This document shows positions 8,700 through 16,964 of a DNA stretch of 64,000 nt, piece after piece. How positions within the stretch are numbered: position 1 is the stretch's first letter; each line of letters opens with the position of its first letter. A program made the position numbers and the translations under genes. The stretch spans positions 186,001 through 250,000 of the forward strand of contig CAVYAL010000004.1 in the NCBI GenBank assembly GCA_963766505.1, in the 5' to 3' direction. The notes beneath the pieces were generated by a model that had not been told where the DNA came from, did no database searches, and worked only from the letters and a program-made list of their open reading frames with translations. Origin of the DNA: DATIRA01 sp963766505. GTDB lineage: Bacteria > Pseudomonadota > Gammaproteobacteria > Steroidobacterales > Steroidobacteraceae.

Positions 8700-10945
8700 A
8701 GGACCTCCAGGCCGTCCACTTTGCGCCAGCCACGCGGCAGCAGCGCGCCCCGCTGGCCGCGTTCACCGCGGTACTCGCCGAGATCCTTCCAGGCGATGTT
8801 CATGTAGCGGCCGCCCGAGAGCACCCTGAGCGTCTGCCCCGGCTCGATCGCGGCGACTGCGACCAGGCTCTCCTGCCCCGCCTGCGCTTTCTTCGACGCG
8901 ATGCCGAGTATCTTGTTGCCTTTGCCGCGGGGCAGCTCGGGAAGATCGGCGACCGGAAAGCTGAGCAGGCGGCCGTCGGAATTGACCGCAGCGACCATCG
9001 CCTCCTCCCCCGCCGGAACCCTCGCGGGCGGCAGGACGCCGGAGCCTGCCGGGACCTTCAGAATGGCCTTGCCCGCACGGTTCCTGCCGTGCAACTCGCC
9101 GAGCCGCGTCACGAAACCGTAGCCGAAGCTGCTCGCGAGCAGGACGCGATCCTCCGGCTCGCCGAGCGCCACGCCCACGAAGCTCGCGCCGTCCGGCGGA
9201 TCGAGCCGGCCGGAAAGCGGTTCCCCCTGTCCACGTGCCGACGGCAGCGAATGCGCGGGCAGGCTGTAGGTCCGGCCGGTGCTGTCAACAAACACCGCAA
9301 GCTGCGTGCTGCGGCCTCGTGCGGCCGCGCGGAAGGAGTCGCCGGTCTTGTAGGACAGCGAACCTGGATCGAGCTCGTGGCCCTTGGCGGAGCGCACCCA
9401 GCCACTGCGCGAGAGCACGACGGTGACCGGCTCGCTCGCGACCAGCTCGGTCTCCGAGATGGCCTGCGCCGCCGCGCGCTGCACGAGCCGGCTGCGCCGC
9501 TCGTCGCCGTACTTTTCGGCATCGGCAATGATCTCGTCGCGTACCAGGCGACGCAGCCGCGTCTTGCTCTTCAGCGTCCGGTCGAGCTCGTCGCGCTCCG
9601 CGGAGAGCTGCTCCTGCTCGCCGCGGATCTTCATCTCCTCGAGCCTCGCCAGGTGCCGCAGCTTGGTCTCGAGGATCGCCTCGGCCTGCTGGTCGCTCAG
9701 CTCGAAGCGCTTCATCAGCACCGGCTTGGGCTCGTCCTCGCTGCGGACGATGCGAATGACCTCGTCGAGGTTCAGGAACGCGACGAGCAATCCGTCCAGG
9801 ACATGCAGGCGCGCATTCACCTTGTCGAGCCGGTAGTTGAGCCGGCGGGTAACCGTGTCCACGCGGAAGCTGAGCCATTCGTCGAGCAGCTGCTTCAGTC
9901 CCATCACGCGGGGTCGGCCGTCCCGGGCGATGACGTTCAGGTTCACGCGGTAGCTGCGCTCGAGGTCGGTGGTCGCGAACAGGTGCGCCGTCAACTGCTC
10001 GAGGTCGACCCGGTTCGAGCGGGGCGTGATCACGAGCCTGGTCGGATGCTCGTGATCGGATTCGTCGCGCAGGTCCTCGACCATCGGCAGCTTCTTCGCG
10101 CGCATCTGCGTCGCGATCTGCTCGAGCACTTTCGATCCCGAGACCTGGTAAGGAAGCTCGTTGACGACGACCTCACCGTCCTCGACCTCGTAGCACGCCC
10201 GGGCCCGGAACGTACCGTTTCCGGTCTCATAGATCCGCAGCAATTCCTCGCGCGGCGTGACGATCTCCGCGCCGGTCGGGAAGTCCGGGCCGAGCACGTG
10301 CTCGCACAGTGCCTCGACGGAAGCCTTCGGATCCTCCAGCAGCCGCACGCAGGCCGCGGCCACTTCGCGCAGGTTGTGGGGCGGTACGTCGGTCGCCATG
10401 CCGACTGCGATTCCGGAGGTGCCGTTCAGCAGCAGGTTCGGCAGGCGCGCCGGCAGCAGCAGCGGCTCGTCCATCGTGCCGTCGAAGTTCGGCGCCCAAT
10501 CCACGGTCCCGGCGCCGAGTTCGGCCAGCAGCACTTCCGCGTAGCGCGTCAGTTTCGACTCGGTGTAGCGCATCGCCGCGAAGGACTTCGGATCGTCGGG
10601 CGAACCGAAATTGCCCTGCCCGTCCACGATCGGGTAGCGATACGCGAACGGCTGGGCCATCAGCACCAGCGCCTCGTAGCAGGCGGAGTCCCCGTGCGGA
10701 TGGAACTTGCCGATCACGTCGCCGACCGTGCGGGCGGACTTCTTGTGCTTGGATGCCGCACCCAGCCCGAGTTCGCTCATCGCGTAGATGATCCGCCGCT
10801 GCACCGGCTTCAGGCCGTCGCCGACATGCGGCAGCGCCCGGTCGAGGATCACGTACATCGAGTACTCGAGGTACGCCTTCTCGGTGAAGCTGCGCAGCGG
10901 CATCCGCTCCACGCCCTCGAAGTTCAGCTCGTTCTGGTCGCCCAT
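8696..10945 (-). CDS. parC: DNA topoisomerase IV subunit A
   Basis: ParC is the DNA breakage-reunion subunit of topoisomerase IV, which unlinks daughter chromosomes. The product is 749 residues from the ATG at 10943-10945 (MGDQNELNF); the frame is open further upstream into parE but that extension is not conserved. The active-site tyrosine is Tyr127 (AMRYTE). The quinolone-resistance region reads HPHGDSACYEA, so Ser87 and Glu91 (E. coli 80 and 84) are in the susceptible state. The C-terminal beta-pinwheel is typical of ParC rather than GyrA. The start lies 22 bases after the stop of parE. Confidence 0.96.
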   Translation of the reverse strand: MGDQNELNFEGVERMPLRSFTEKAYLEYSMYVILDRALPHVGDGLKPVQRRIIYAMSELGLGAASKHKKSARTVGDVIGKFHPHGDSACYEALVLMAQPFAYRYPIVDGQGNFGSPDDPKSFAAMRYTESKLTRYAEVLLAELGAGTVDWAPNFDGTMDEPLLLPARLPNLLLNGTSGIAVGMATDVPPHNLREVAAACVRLLEDPKASVEALCEHVLGPDFPTGAEIVTPREELLRIYETGNGTFRARACYEVEDGEVVVNELPYQVSGSKVLEQIATQMRAKKLPMVEDLRDESDHEHPTRLVITPRSNRVDLEQLTAHLFATTDLERSYRVNLNVIARDGRPRVMGLKQLLDEWLSFRVDTVTRRLNYRLDKVNARLHVLDGLLVAFLNLDEVIRIVRSEDEPKPVLMKRFELSDQQAEAILETKLRHLARLEEMKIRGEQEQLSAERDELDRTLKSKTRLRRLVRDEIIADAEKYGDERRSRLVQRAAAQAISETELVASEPVTVVLSRSGWVRSAKGHELDPGSLSYKTGDSFRAAARGRSTQLAVFVDSTGRTYSLPAHSLPSARGQGEPLSGRLDPPDGASFVGVALGEPEDRVLLASSFGYGFVTRLGELHGRNRAGKAILKVPAGSGVLPPARVPAGEEAMVAAVNSDGRLLSFPVADLPELPRGKGNKILGIASKKAQAGQESLVAVAAIEPGQTLRVLSGGRYMNIAWKDLGEYRGERGQRGALLPRGWRKVDGLEVL

Positions 10946-10967
10946 GCTGCGCTCTCCGCTGTCCCGG

Positions 10968-12860
10968 TCAGGGCCGCTCGGCCGCCAGGTTGCCCTTCGT
11001 TTCCAGCCACTCGCGCCGGTCGGCCGCACGCTTCTTCGCGAGCATCATGTCCATCATCTGGTCGGCCTGGTCCTTCGCCTCGACCGTCAGCTGCACGAGC
11101 CGCCGCGTCTCCGGCGCCATGGTCGTTTCGCGCAGCTGCAGCGGGCTCATCTCGCCGAGGCCCTTGAAGCGGGTGACCACGGGCCGTGCGCGCGAATTCT
11201 CGGTGCGTATGCGGTCGAGGATGCCGTTGCGCTCGGCCTCGTCGAGCGCGTACTCGACCTGCTTGCCGTAGTCGATCCGGTACAGCGGCGGCATCGCGAC
11301 GTGCACGTGCCCCGCCAGCACCAGTGGCCGGAAGTGACGCAGGAACAGCGCGCAGAGCAGCGTCGCGATGTGCTGACCGTCGGAGTCGGCGTCGGCGAGG
11401 ATGCAGATCCGGTGGTAGCGCAGCGACTCGAGCCGCTCGGAGCCGGGCTCCACGCCGATCGCGACGGTGATGTCGTTCACCTCCTGCGATCCCAGCAGGT
11501 CGCCCGAGTCCACCTCCCAGGTGTTGAGGATCTTGCCGCGCAGCGGCATCACGGCCTGGAACTCCCGGTCCCGCGCCTGCTTGGCCGATCCGCCGGCCGA
11601 GTCGCCCTCGACCAGGAACAGCTCCGTTCGCTTCGGATCCTGCAGCGTGCAGTCAGCGAGCTTCCCGGGCAGCGCCGGGCCCGTTACGACCCGCTTGCGC
11701 GCGACCTTCTGGCTGGACCGGACCCTCGCCTGCGCATTGCCTATCGCCAGCTGCGCAATGCGTTCGCCGGCGTCCGGGTGCTGGTTGAGCCACAGCGCGA
11801 ACTGGTCCTTGACGATCCCTGAGACGAAAGCCGCGGGCTCGCGCGAGGTGAGCCGCTCCTTGGTCTGGCCCGCGAACTGCGGATCGCGCATCTTGGTCGA
11901 GAGCACGTAGCTCGTGTCGTTCCAGACGTCCTCGGGCGCGAGCTTCAGTCCCCTCGGCAGCAGGCTCCTGAACTCGCAGAACTCGCGGACCGCCTCGGTC
12001 AGACCGAGCCGGAAGCCGTTGACGTGCGTGCCGCCCTGCAGGGTCGGGATCAGGTTGACGTAGCTCTCTTCGACCCGGCTCGCGCCGTCGAGCCGCCACA
12101 CGACGGCCCAGTCCACGCCCTCCTGCTCACCTTCCACGCTGCCGGTGAACGGGTCGTCGGGCAGGTACTCGGCGGACTGCAGCGATTCGCGCAGGTACTC
12201 TGAGAGCCCGCCTGCATAGAGCCACTGTTCTTTCTCGCCGGTCTTCTCGACGGTGAGTCGCACGGTCAGGCCCGGGCAGAGCACGGCCTTGGCCCTCAGC
12301 ACGTGCTTGAGCCTCGGAATCGAAAGCTCGGCGCTGTCGAAGTACGACGGGTCCGGCCAGAAGCGCAGCCGCGTGCCAGTATTGTTGCGCCCTACGTCGC
12401 CGACGATCTCGAGCTTCGAATGCAGCTTGCCGTTCTTGAAGGCGATGTTGTATTCCTTGCCGCCGCGCTTGACCCAGCACTCGAGGTGCCTGGAGAGCGC
12501 GTTGACGACCGAGACGCCTACGCCGTGCAGGCCGCCTGCGAACTTGTAGCTGCGGTCGGAAAACTTCCCGCCGGCGTGCAGGCGCGTCAGGATCAGCTCG
12601 ACTCCGCTGACCTTCTCCTTCGGGTGAACGTCCACGGGCATGCCGCGCCCGTTGTCGACGACCTCCAGCGAACCGTCCTTGTAGACGGTCACCTCGATCC
12701 TGTCGCAATGACCGGCAAGCGCCTCGTCGACGCTGTTGTCGATCACCTCATGGGCGAGGTGATTGGGGCGACTGGTATCGGTGTACATGCCCGGCCGGCG
12801 CCGGACGGGCTCGAGTCCGCTCAGGACCTCGATGTCTTGAGCGGTGTAGGACTGTGTCAT
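10968..12860 (-). CDS. parE: DNA topoisomerase IV subunit B
   Basis: ParE is the ATPase subunit that drives strand passage by topoisomerase IV. The 630-residue product has the GHKL ATP-binding elements (EVIDNSVDEA, VDNGRGMPV, GGLHGVGVSVVNALS), the transducer domain, and the Toprim elements EGDSAGGSA and DADSDGQHI. The length matches ParE; GyrB of Gammaproteobacteria is about 170 residues longer. parC follows on the same strand, so the two subunits are made together. The start ATG is followed by a QSYTAQDIEVL segment like that of E. coli ParE. Confidence 0.96.
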   Translation of the reverse strand: MTQSYTAQDIEVLSGLEPVRRRPGMYTDTSRPNHLAHEVIDNSVDEALAGHCDRIEVTVYKDGSLEVVDNGRGMPVDVHPKEKVSGVELILTRLHAGGKFSDRSYKFAGGLHGVGVSVVNALSRHLECWVKRGGKEYNIAFKNGKLHSKLEIVGDVGRNNTGTRLRFWPDPSYFDSAELSIPRLKHVLRAKAVLCPGLTVRLTVEKTGEKEQWLYAGGLSEYLRESLQSAEYLPDDPFTGSVEGEQEGVDWAVVWRLDGASRVEESYVNLIPTLQGGTHVNGFRLGLTEAVREFCEFRSLLPRGLKLAPEDVWNDTSYVLSTKMRDPQFAGQTKERLTSREPAAFVSGIVKDQFALWLNQHPDAGERIAQLAIGNAQARVRSSQKVARKRVVTGPALPGKLADCTLQDPKRTELFLVEGDSAGGSAKQARDREFQAVMPLRGKILNTWEVDSGDLLGSQEVNDITVAIGVEPGSERLESLRYHRICILADADSDGQHIATLLCALFLRHFRPLVLAGHVHVAMPPLYRIDYGKQVEYALDEAERNGILDRIRTENSRARPVVTRFKGLGEMSPLQLRETTMAPETRRLVQLTVEAKDQADQMMDMMLAKKRAADRREWLETKGNLAAERP

Positions 12861-13003
12861 CGGCTGTGGTTCCGCGCGCTCGCGTCAGGAAAGGCGCGCG
12901 GATTCTAGCAGCGGCATCCCTGCCTCGCACGCCGCTGGCGGCGGATGAGCCCGGGGGGGCAGGCGCGCAAGCCGCGCGCCGTGGCTCCCGGACGGACGTT
13001 GCC

Positions 13004-13609
13004 TCAGGCGAGATCCGCCGCCAGCGCGTCGCGAACCGCCGCGGGCAGCGGCGCTACGGCGTGACGGTAATGGTCGTGATCCATGCCGATCGAGATCGCC
13101 GCACCGCCGCGCGCAGCCTCGACCATCGCAGCGGCGAGCTCGAAGCGCAGGAAGTGCACGGAGGAGGTCTTCTCCTCGTTCTCGCGGTCGAGGTCCTCGT
13201 CGGCGATCGCGAAGACCCTGTCGTGCCCGTCGACCTGCACCCAGCAACGATCCTCGATGCCCTTGAGCATCGCGAGCGCCCGCTTGCGCTGCACCGGGTC
13301 CGGGTACTCGATCAGCAGCGTGACCTTCCAGTTCGAGCCGTCCGGGATCAGCGGGTTGTAGGCGGCCAGCTCGTCGGAAATACCTTCCGACTCGAAGATG
13401 CGCTCGATCCGCAGCATCTCCTGCACCTGGTACTGGACCGTCATGCGGTCCTCGAAGCACCAGGTCGCGTTGGGTCCGACCTGGACGGTGCGGACCTTCT
13501 TGTGCTCGATCACCTGGGGCCGGAATTCCGCCCGCTTCTTCGCGTACTGCTCCAGGCTCCAGAGATCCTCCGGACGGAGCTTGCCGGCTTGCTGAGCCTG
13601 CGACGTCAT
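13004..13609 (-). CDS. DUF3501 family protein of rubrerythrin operon
   Basis: The 201-residue product matches my memory of the DUF3501 family, with conserved stretches such as SLEQYAKKR, FEDRMTVQYQVQEMLRIERIF and YNPLIPDG. No catalytic residues or cofactor motif are established, and I see no signal peptide or membrane helix. DUF3501 genes are known to sit beside rubrerythrin and a GlpC/HdrD-like Fe-S protein in other proteobacteria, as here, which suggests a shared role in peroxide or iron-sulfur homeostasis. ATG at 13609 gives a start like that of relatives (MTSQAQQ); an in-frame ATG at 13651 is an alternative. Confidence 0.8.
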   Translation of the reverse strand: MTSQAQQAGKLRPEDLWSLEQYAKKRAEFRPQVIEHKKVRTVQVGPNATWCFEDRMTVQYQVQEMLRIERIFESEGISDELAAYNPLIPDGSNWKVTLLIEYPDPVQRKRALAMLKGIEDRCWVQVDGHDRVFAIADEDLDRENEEKTSSVHFLRFELAAAMVEAARGGAAISIGMDHDHYRHAVAPLPAAVRDALAADLA

Positions 13610-13672
13610 GTTCACTTGCTGGCCTCCATTTTTAGCGCCCGCGTTGCCCATAGTTTCGCCATGCCGCCCGAG

Positions 13673-15025
13673 TCAGATTCCATAGGCCAGCCGCAGCAGC
13701 TTCAACGGATGAGTCGGTTCGCGGGCTTCCTTGAGGCCCGACTCGATCTGACGGCCCGCCATCGGGCAATCGCTCGCGTAGTAATCGGGCGATGCCGACT
13801 GGACGCGGTTGAAAACGGGACGGCCGATCTTCATCGACACGGCCCGGTACTGCTTCTTGACCCCGTAGGTCCCGTCGTGACCCGAGCAGCGCTCGATCAC
13901 CTCGAGCTCGGTGCCGGGCACCAGCGCGAGGGCGTCGCGGGTCTTCAGGCCCAGGTTCTGAACGCGCAGGTGGCAGGGCACGTGGTAGCTCACCTTGCCG
14001 AGCGAGCGCTTGAAATCGGTCCTGAGCAGGCCCGCCTTGTGACGGAGCATCAGGTACTCGAACGGATCGAACATTGCCGCGGCGACCTTCCGCACCAGGG
14101 GGTCGTCGGGATACAGCAGCGGCAGCTCCTGCTTGAACATCAGGACGCAGGAGGGGATCGGCGCAACGATGTCCCAGCCCTGATCCACCAGCGCGCCCAG
14201 CGCCGGCACGTTGACGCTCTTCGCTTTCTCGATCGACTCGAGGTCCCCGAGCTCGAGCTTGGGCATCCCGCAGCAGCGCTCCTGCGCCGCAACGGTCACC
14301 GGTATCCCGTTGTGCCTGAAGACGGCGGCCAGGTCCTCAGAAATGTCCGGTTCGTTGCGGTTGCAGTAACAGGTCGCGAACAGCACGACCCGGCCCCTGG
14401 TCTCATCACTCGGCTGCGGCGCGGTCGTGGGATTGGCGCCACGCGCGACCCGCTTGCGACCGGAAGTGCTGTGGTAGGAGGGAATCGGCGCCTCGGGATC
14501 GACGCCCAGCGTCTTCTCGAGCATGCGGCGGCCGAAGCCGCTGCGATTGACGGCATTGACGACGCCCGAGACCACCGGGATCCCGGCGAGCGAGCCGACC
14601 GCGTCGGTCGAGCTGAGCAGCTTGTCCCGCATCGGCGTGCCGCCCTTGCGGAACTTGACGGCCTTCGCGCGCAGCATCAGGTGCGGGAAGTCGATGTTCC
14701 AGGGATGCGGCGGCACGTACGGACACTTGGTCATGTAGCACATGTCGCAGAGGTAGCAGTGGTCCACCACCTCCCAGTACACGCTGCGCTCCACCGCATC
14801 GAGTTCGCCGGTGGAGGATTCGTCGATCGCGTCGAAGAGCAGCGGGAAGGCATTGCAGAGGCTGAAGCAGCGCCGGCAGCCGTGACACAGGTCGTAGACC
14901 CGCTCCAGTTCCTTGAAGAGCGCCTCCTCGTCGTAGAACTCTGCATCGCGCCAGGCGATCGGGTGGCGCGTGGGCGCCTCCAGACTGCCTTCGCGTCCCG
15001 CGCCGGTTCGGGTGCCTTCAGCCAT
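13673..15025 (-). CDS. Heterodisulfide reductase-related Fe-S protein
   Basis: This 450-residue protein has an N-terminal ferredoxin-like domain with two cysteine sets (Cys47-50-53-57 and Cys90-93-96-101, the latter CPY), followed by a domain with paired cysteine motifs (TCYC, ERCCGMP, PCHLR, ERCSGHDG) like the CCG modules of HdrB, GlpC and LutA. It probably carries two 4Fe-4S clusters and a disulfide-active or third cluster site and moves electrons. ATG at 15025 has AAGGAG six bases upstream; ATG at 15031 is in frame. Rubrerythrin lies upstream and DUF3501 downstream, so it may feed electrons to rubrerythrin, which lacks its own rubredoxin domain. That link is inference. Confidence 0.85.
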   Translation of the reverse strand: MAEGTRTGAGREGSLEAPTRHPIAWRDAEFYDEEALFKELERVYDLCHGCRRCFSLCNAFPLLFDAIDESSTGELDAVERSVYWEVVDHCYLCDMCYMTKCPYVPPHPWNIDFPHLMLRAKAVKFRKGGTPMRDKLLSSTDAVGSLAGIPVVSGVVNAVNRSGFGRRMLEKTLGVDPEAPIPSYHSTSGRKRVARGANPTTAPQPSDETRGRVVLFATCYCNRNEPDISEDLAAVFRHNGIPVTVAAQERCCGMPKLELGDLESIEKAKSVNVPALGALVDQGWDIVAPIPSCVLMFKQELPLLYPDDPLVRKVAAAMFDPFEYLMLRHKAGLLRTDFKRSLGKVSYHVPCHLRVQNLGLKTRDALALVPGTELEVIERCSGHDGTYGVKKQYRAVSMKIGRPVFNRVQSASPDYYASDCPMAGRQIESGLKEAREPTHPLKLLRLAYGI

Positions 15026-15066
15026 CGTCATCTCCTTGCCTGTGACTGCCACCGGACCCACCTGCG

Positions 15067-15095
15067 AAAAGGGGCGGTCCCGCGGGAACCGCCCC
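15067..15095 (-). terminator. Hairpin with T-run between rubrerythrin and Fe-S gene
   Basis: Read on the minus strand, GGGGCGGT and ACCGCCCC form an eight-base-pair GC stem around a short loop, followed by TTTT. It lies just after the stop of the rubrerythrin gene and 42 bases before the next start. It would act as a partial terminator, lowering the downstream Fe-S and DUF3501 genes relative to rubrerythrin. Confidence 0.75.
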
Positions 15096-15122
15096 CTTCC
15101 ACGATCGGCGATGGCCGGCCGA

Positions 15123-15539
15123 TCAGAGGGCGTCGAGCGCCTTCTGGAAGCGGTTCGCGTGCGAACGCTCAGCCTTGGCCAGCGTTTCGAACCAGTCGGC
15201 GATCTCGTCGAATCCCTCGTCGCGGGCGGTCTTGGCCATGCCCGGGTACATGTCCGTGTACTCGTGGGTTTCGCCGGCGATGGATGCCTTGAGGTTGTCC
15301 GAGGTACCACCAATCGGCAGTCCGGTTGCCGGATCGCCCACAGCCTCGAGATACTCGAGGTGCCCGTGCGCATGCCCGGTCTCTCCCTCGGCCGTAGAGC
15401 GGAACACGGCTGCCACGTCGTTGAAGCCTTCGACGTCGGCTTTCTGTGCAAAATACAGGTAGCGGCGGTTCGCCTGTGACTCGCCCGAGAAGGCGTCCTT
15501 CAGGTTCTGTTCCGTCTTCGTGCCCTTCAGCGTTGCCAT
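15123..15539 (-). CDS. Rubrerythrin without rubredoxin domain
   Basis: Rubrerythrins are di-iron proteins that reduce hydrogen peroxide. The 138-residue product is a four-helix ferritin-like domain with the metal-ligand glutamates visible in the segments SGESQANRRY, EGETGHAHGH, ETHEYTDMY and KAERSHANRF. There is no CxxC pair, so the C-terminal rubredoxin domain of classical rubrerythrin is missing; this is the erythrin or sulerythrin type, which must receive electrons from another protein. The Fe-S protein encoded next is a candidate. The ATG is preceded by GGAGGAACGA. A promoter and palindrome lie about 50-100 bases upstream. Confidence 0.93.
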   Translation of the reverse strand: MATLKGTKTEQNLKDAFSGESQANRRYLYFAQKADVEGFNDVAAVFRSTAEGETGHAHGHLEYLEAVGDPATGLPIGGTSDNLKASIAGETHEYTDMYPGMAKTARDEGFDEIADWFETLAKAERSHANRFQKALDAL

Positions 15540-15590
15540 GCGTTCGTTCCTCCAAGCGTTTGTTCAGTCAACTGCAGTCGTAGCGAGAAT

Positions 15591-15605
15591 TTAGACTAAG
15601 TCTAA
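15591..15605. promoter_or_regulatory. Palindromic operator candidate for rubrerythrin operon
   Basis: TTAGACTAAGTCTAA is two six-base half sites, TTAGAC and GTCTAA, around a three-base centre. With the promoter at 15615-15643 it would lie at about +3 to +17 of the transcript, a classic repressor position. It does not match the Fur or NsrR consensus I know; an Rrf2-type regulator is a guess. Confidence 0.6.
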
Positions 15606-15614
15606 CTCAACGGA

Positions 15615-15643
15615 AAGTTAAAACCCTCGCGACCGATTGTCAA
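15615..15643 (-). promoter_or_regulatory. Promoter of rubrerythrin operon
   Basis: On the minus strand a perfect -35 TTGACA (15638-15643) and a -10 TAACTT (15615-15620) are separated by exactly 17 bases. Transcription would start near 15608 and leave a leader of about 70 bases before the rubrerythrin ATG. Confidence 0.7.
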
Positions 15644-15706
15644 CGCTAGCACCGTCCTGCGACGCCGCCCATTCGGACAGATGTGTATTGCGCAACGCCC
15701 GCTGCG

Positions 15707-15735
15707 TTGACCCGCCTGCCGGGCCTGTGTAAGGC
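15707..15735 (+). promoter_or_regulatory. Candidate promoter of xseB-ispA-dxs
   Basis: TTGACC (15707-15712) and TAAGGC (15730-15735) are separated by 17 bases, ending 18 bases before the xseB start. The -10 is weak. It points away from the rubrerythrin promoter, so the 214-base spacer would serve both operons. Confidence 0.45.
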
Positions 15736-15753
15736 TCCCGCGCCGGAGGACCC

Positions 15754-15993
15754 GTGACGGCAAGAAAGACCAAGACACCGGACTTCGAGGTGGCGCTCGC
15801 CGAACTCGAGGCCGTCGTGGAACGCCTCGAGCACGGCGAATTGTCGCTCGAGGAATCGCTGAAGCAGTTCGAGCGTGGCATCGAACTCGCCCGGAGCTGC
15901 CAGGCGTCCTTGAAGCAGGCCGAGCAGAAGGTGGAGATCCTGATGCGCAAGACGCCTGAGGCCACCCCCGAGACTTTCGAAGAACAAGAGTGA
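15754..15993 (+). CDS. xseB: Exodeoxyribonuclease VII small subunit
   Basis: XseB is the small coiled-coil subunit of exonuclease VII, which degrades single-stranded DNA to oligonucleotides with XseA. The 79-residue product has the family core FEVALAELEAVVERLE and LSLEESLKQFERG. The start is a GTG with a perfect GGAGGA four bases upstream. XseA is not in the window, as in many genomes where the subunits are separate. Its stop overlaps the GTG start of ispA (GTGA), and the xseB-ispA-dxs order is the same as in E. coli. Confidence 0.93.
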   Translation: MTARKTKTPDFEVALAELEAVVERLEHGELSLEESLKQFERGIELARSCQASLKQAEQKVEILMRKTPEATPETFEEQE

Positions 15994-16919
15994 GCAACCG
16001 TGAAGCCCGGGACCGCGCGGGCGAGCCGCTGCCCTTCGAGCCGCGCCTGAAGGCCTGGCGCCTAAGGGTCGAGGCGCAACTCGGCGAGTGGCTGCCACCG
16101 GAGTCGACCCCGCCTACGCGGCTGCATGCCGCACAGCGCTACAGCGTGCTCGCTCCAGGCAAGCGGATACGTCCCGCGCTGGTCTACGCCACCGCCGAGA
16201 CGCTGGACCTGCCGCTCGGGCAGGTGGACGCAGCGGCCTGCGCCGTCGAGCTGATCCACGCGTACTCGCTGGTCCATGACGACCTGCCCGCGATGGACGA
16301 CGACGACCTGCGTCGCGGCCGCCCCACCTGCCACCGCGCCTTCGACGAAGCGACGGCGATCCTGGCCGGGGATTCGCTGCAGGTGCTTGCCTTCAAGCTG
16401 CTGGCCGCGCACCCGGGCGCCCCTGCCGACGCGACGGTCCGGGTCCGCCTGATCGAGCTGCTCGCCGACGCGAGCGGCACGGCAGGCATGGCCGGGGGCC
16501 AGGCGCTCGACCTGGCCGCGGAGGGAACCCGCCTCGGGGTCGCGGAACTCGAGAGGATCCATTCGATGAAGACCGGCGCGCTGATCCGCGCCAGCGTCGT
16601 GATGGCGGCGAGCTGTGCATCGCGACTCGATGCGCAGCAAGCGGCGGCGCTCGAAGGGTTCGGAGCGACTATCGGCCTCGCTTTCCAGGTGCAGGACGAC
16701 CTGCTTGACGTGGAGGGCGACACGACCGTGCTCGGCAAGCGCGCAGGCAGCGACCAGAGCCGTGGCCTGCCCACCTACCCGGTCATCGCGGGCCTGCCGG
16801 CGACTAGAGAGCGGGTCGCCTCGCTGCACGAAGAGGCGCGGGCGCGACTGGCCGCCCAGGGCTGGGGCGGCAGCCCGCTCGCCCAGCTCTCCGACTGGCT
16901 GCTCGGCCGCCGGCACTGA
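15990..16919 (+). CDS. ispA: Farnesyl diphosphate synthase (geranyltranstransferase)
   Basis: IspA condenses isopentenyl diphosphate with dimethylallyl and geranyl diphosphate to farnesyl diphosphate, the precursor of undecaprenyl diphosphate and quinones. The 309-residue product has the first aspartate-rich motif (DDLPAMDDDDL), the second (DDLLD) and the GKRIRP basic site. The bulky residues before the first motif fit a farnesyl product length. The GTG start overlaps the xseB stop. dxs follows 45 bases later, and uppS in this window uses the product. Confidence 0.95.
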   Translation: MSNREARDRAGEPLPFEPRLKAWRLRVEAQLGEWLPPESTPPTRLHAAQRYSVLAPGKRIRPALVYATAETLDLPLGQVDAAACAVELIHAYSLVHDDLPAMDDDDLRRGRPTCHRAFDEATAILAGDSLQVLAFKLLAAHPGAPADATVRVRLIELLADASGTAGMAGGQALDLAAEGTRLGVAELERIHSMKTGALIRASVVMAASCASRLDAQQAAALEGFGATIGLAFQVQDDLLDVEGDTTVLGKRAGSDQSRGLPTYPVIAGLPATRERVASLHEEARARLAAQGWGGSPLAQLSDWLLGRRH

Positions 16920-16964
16920 GGGCCACGGCGCGGCCGGTGGCGGGTGCGTGTAAACTTCGCGTCG

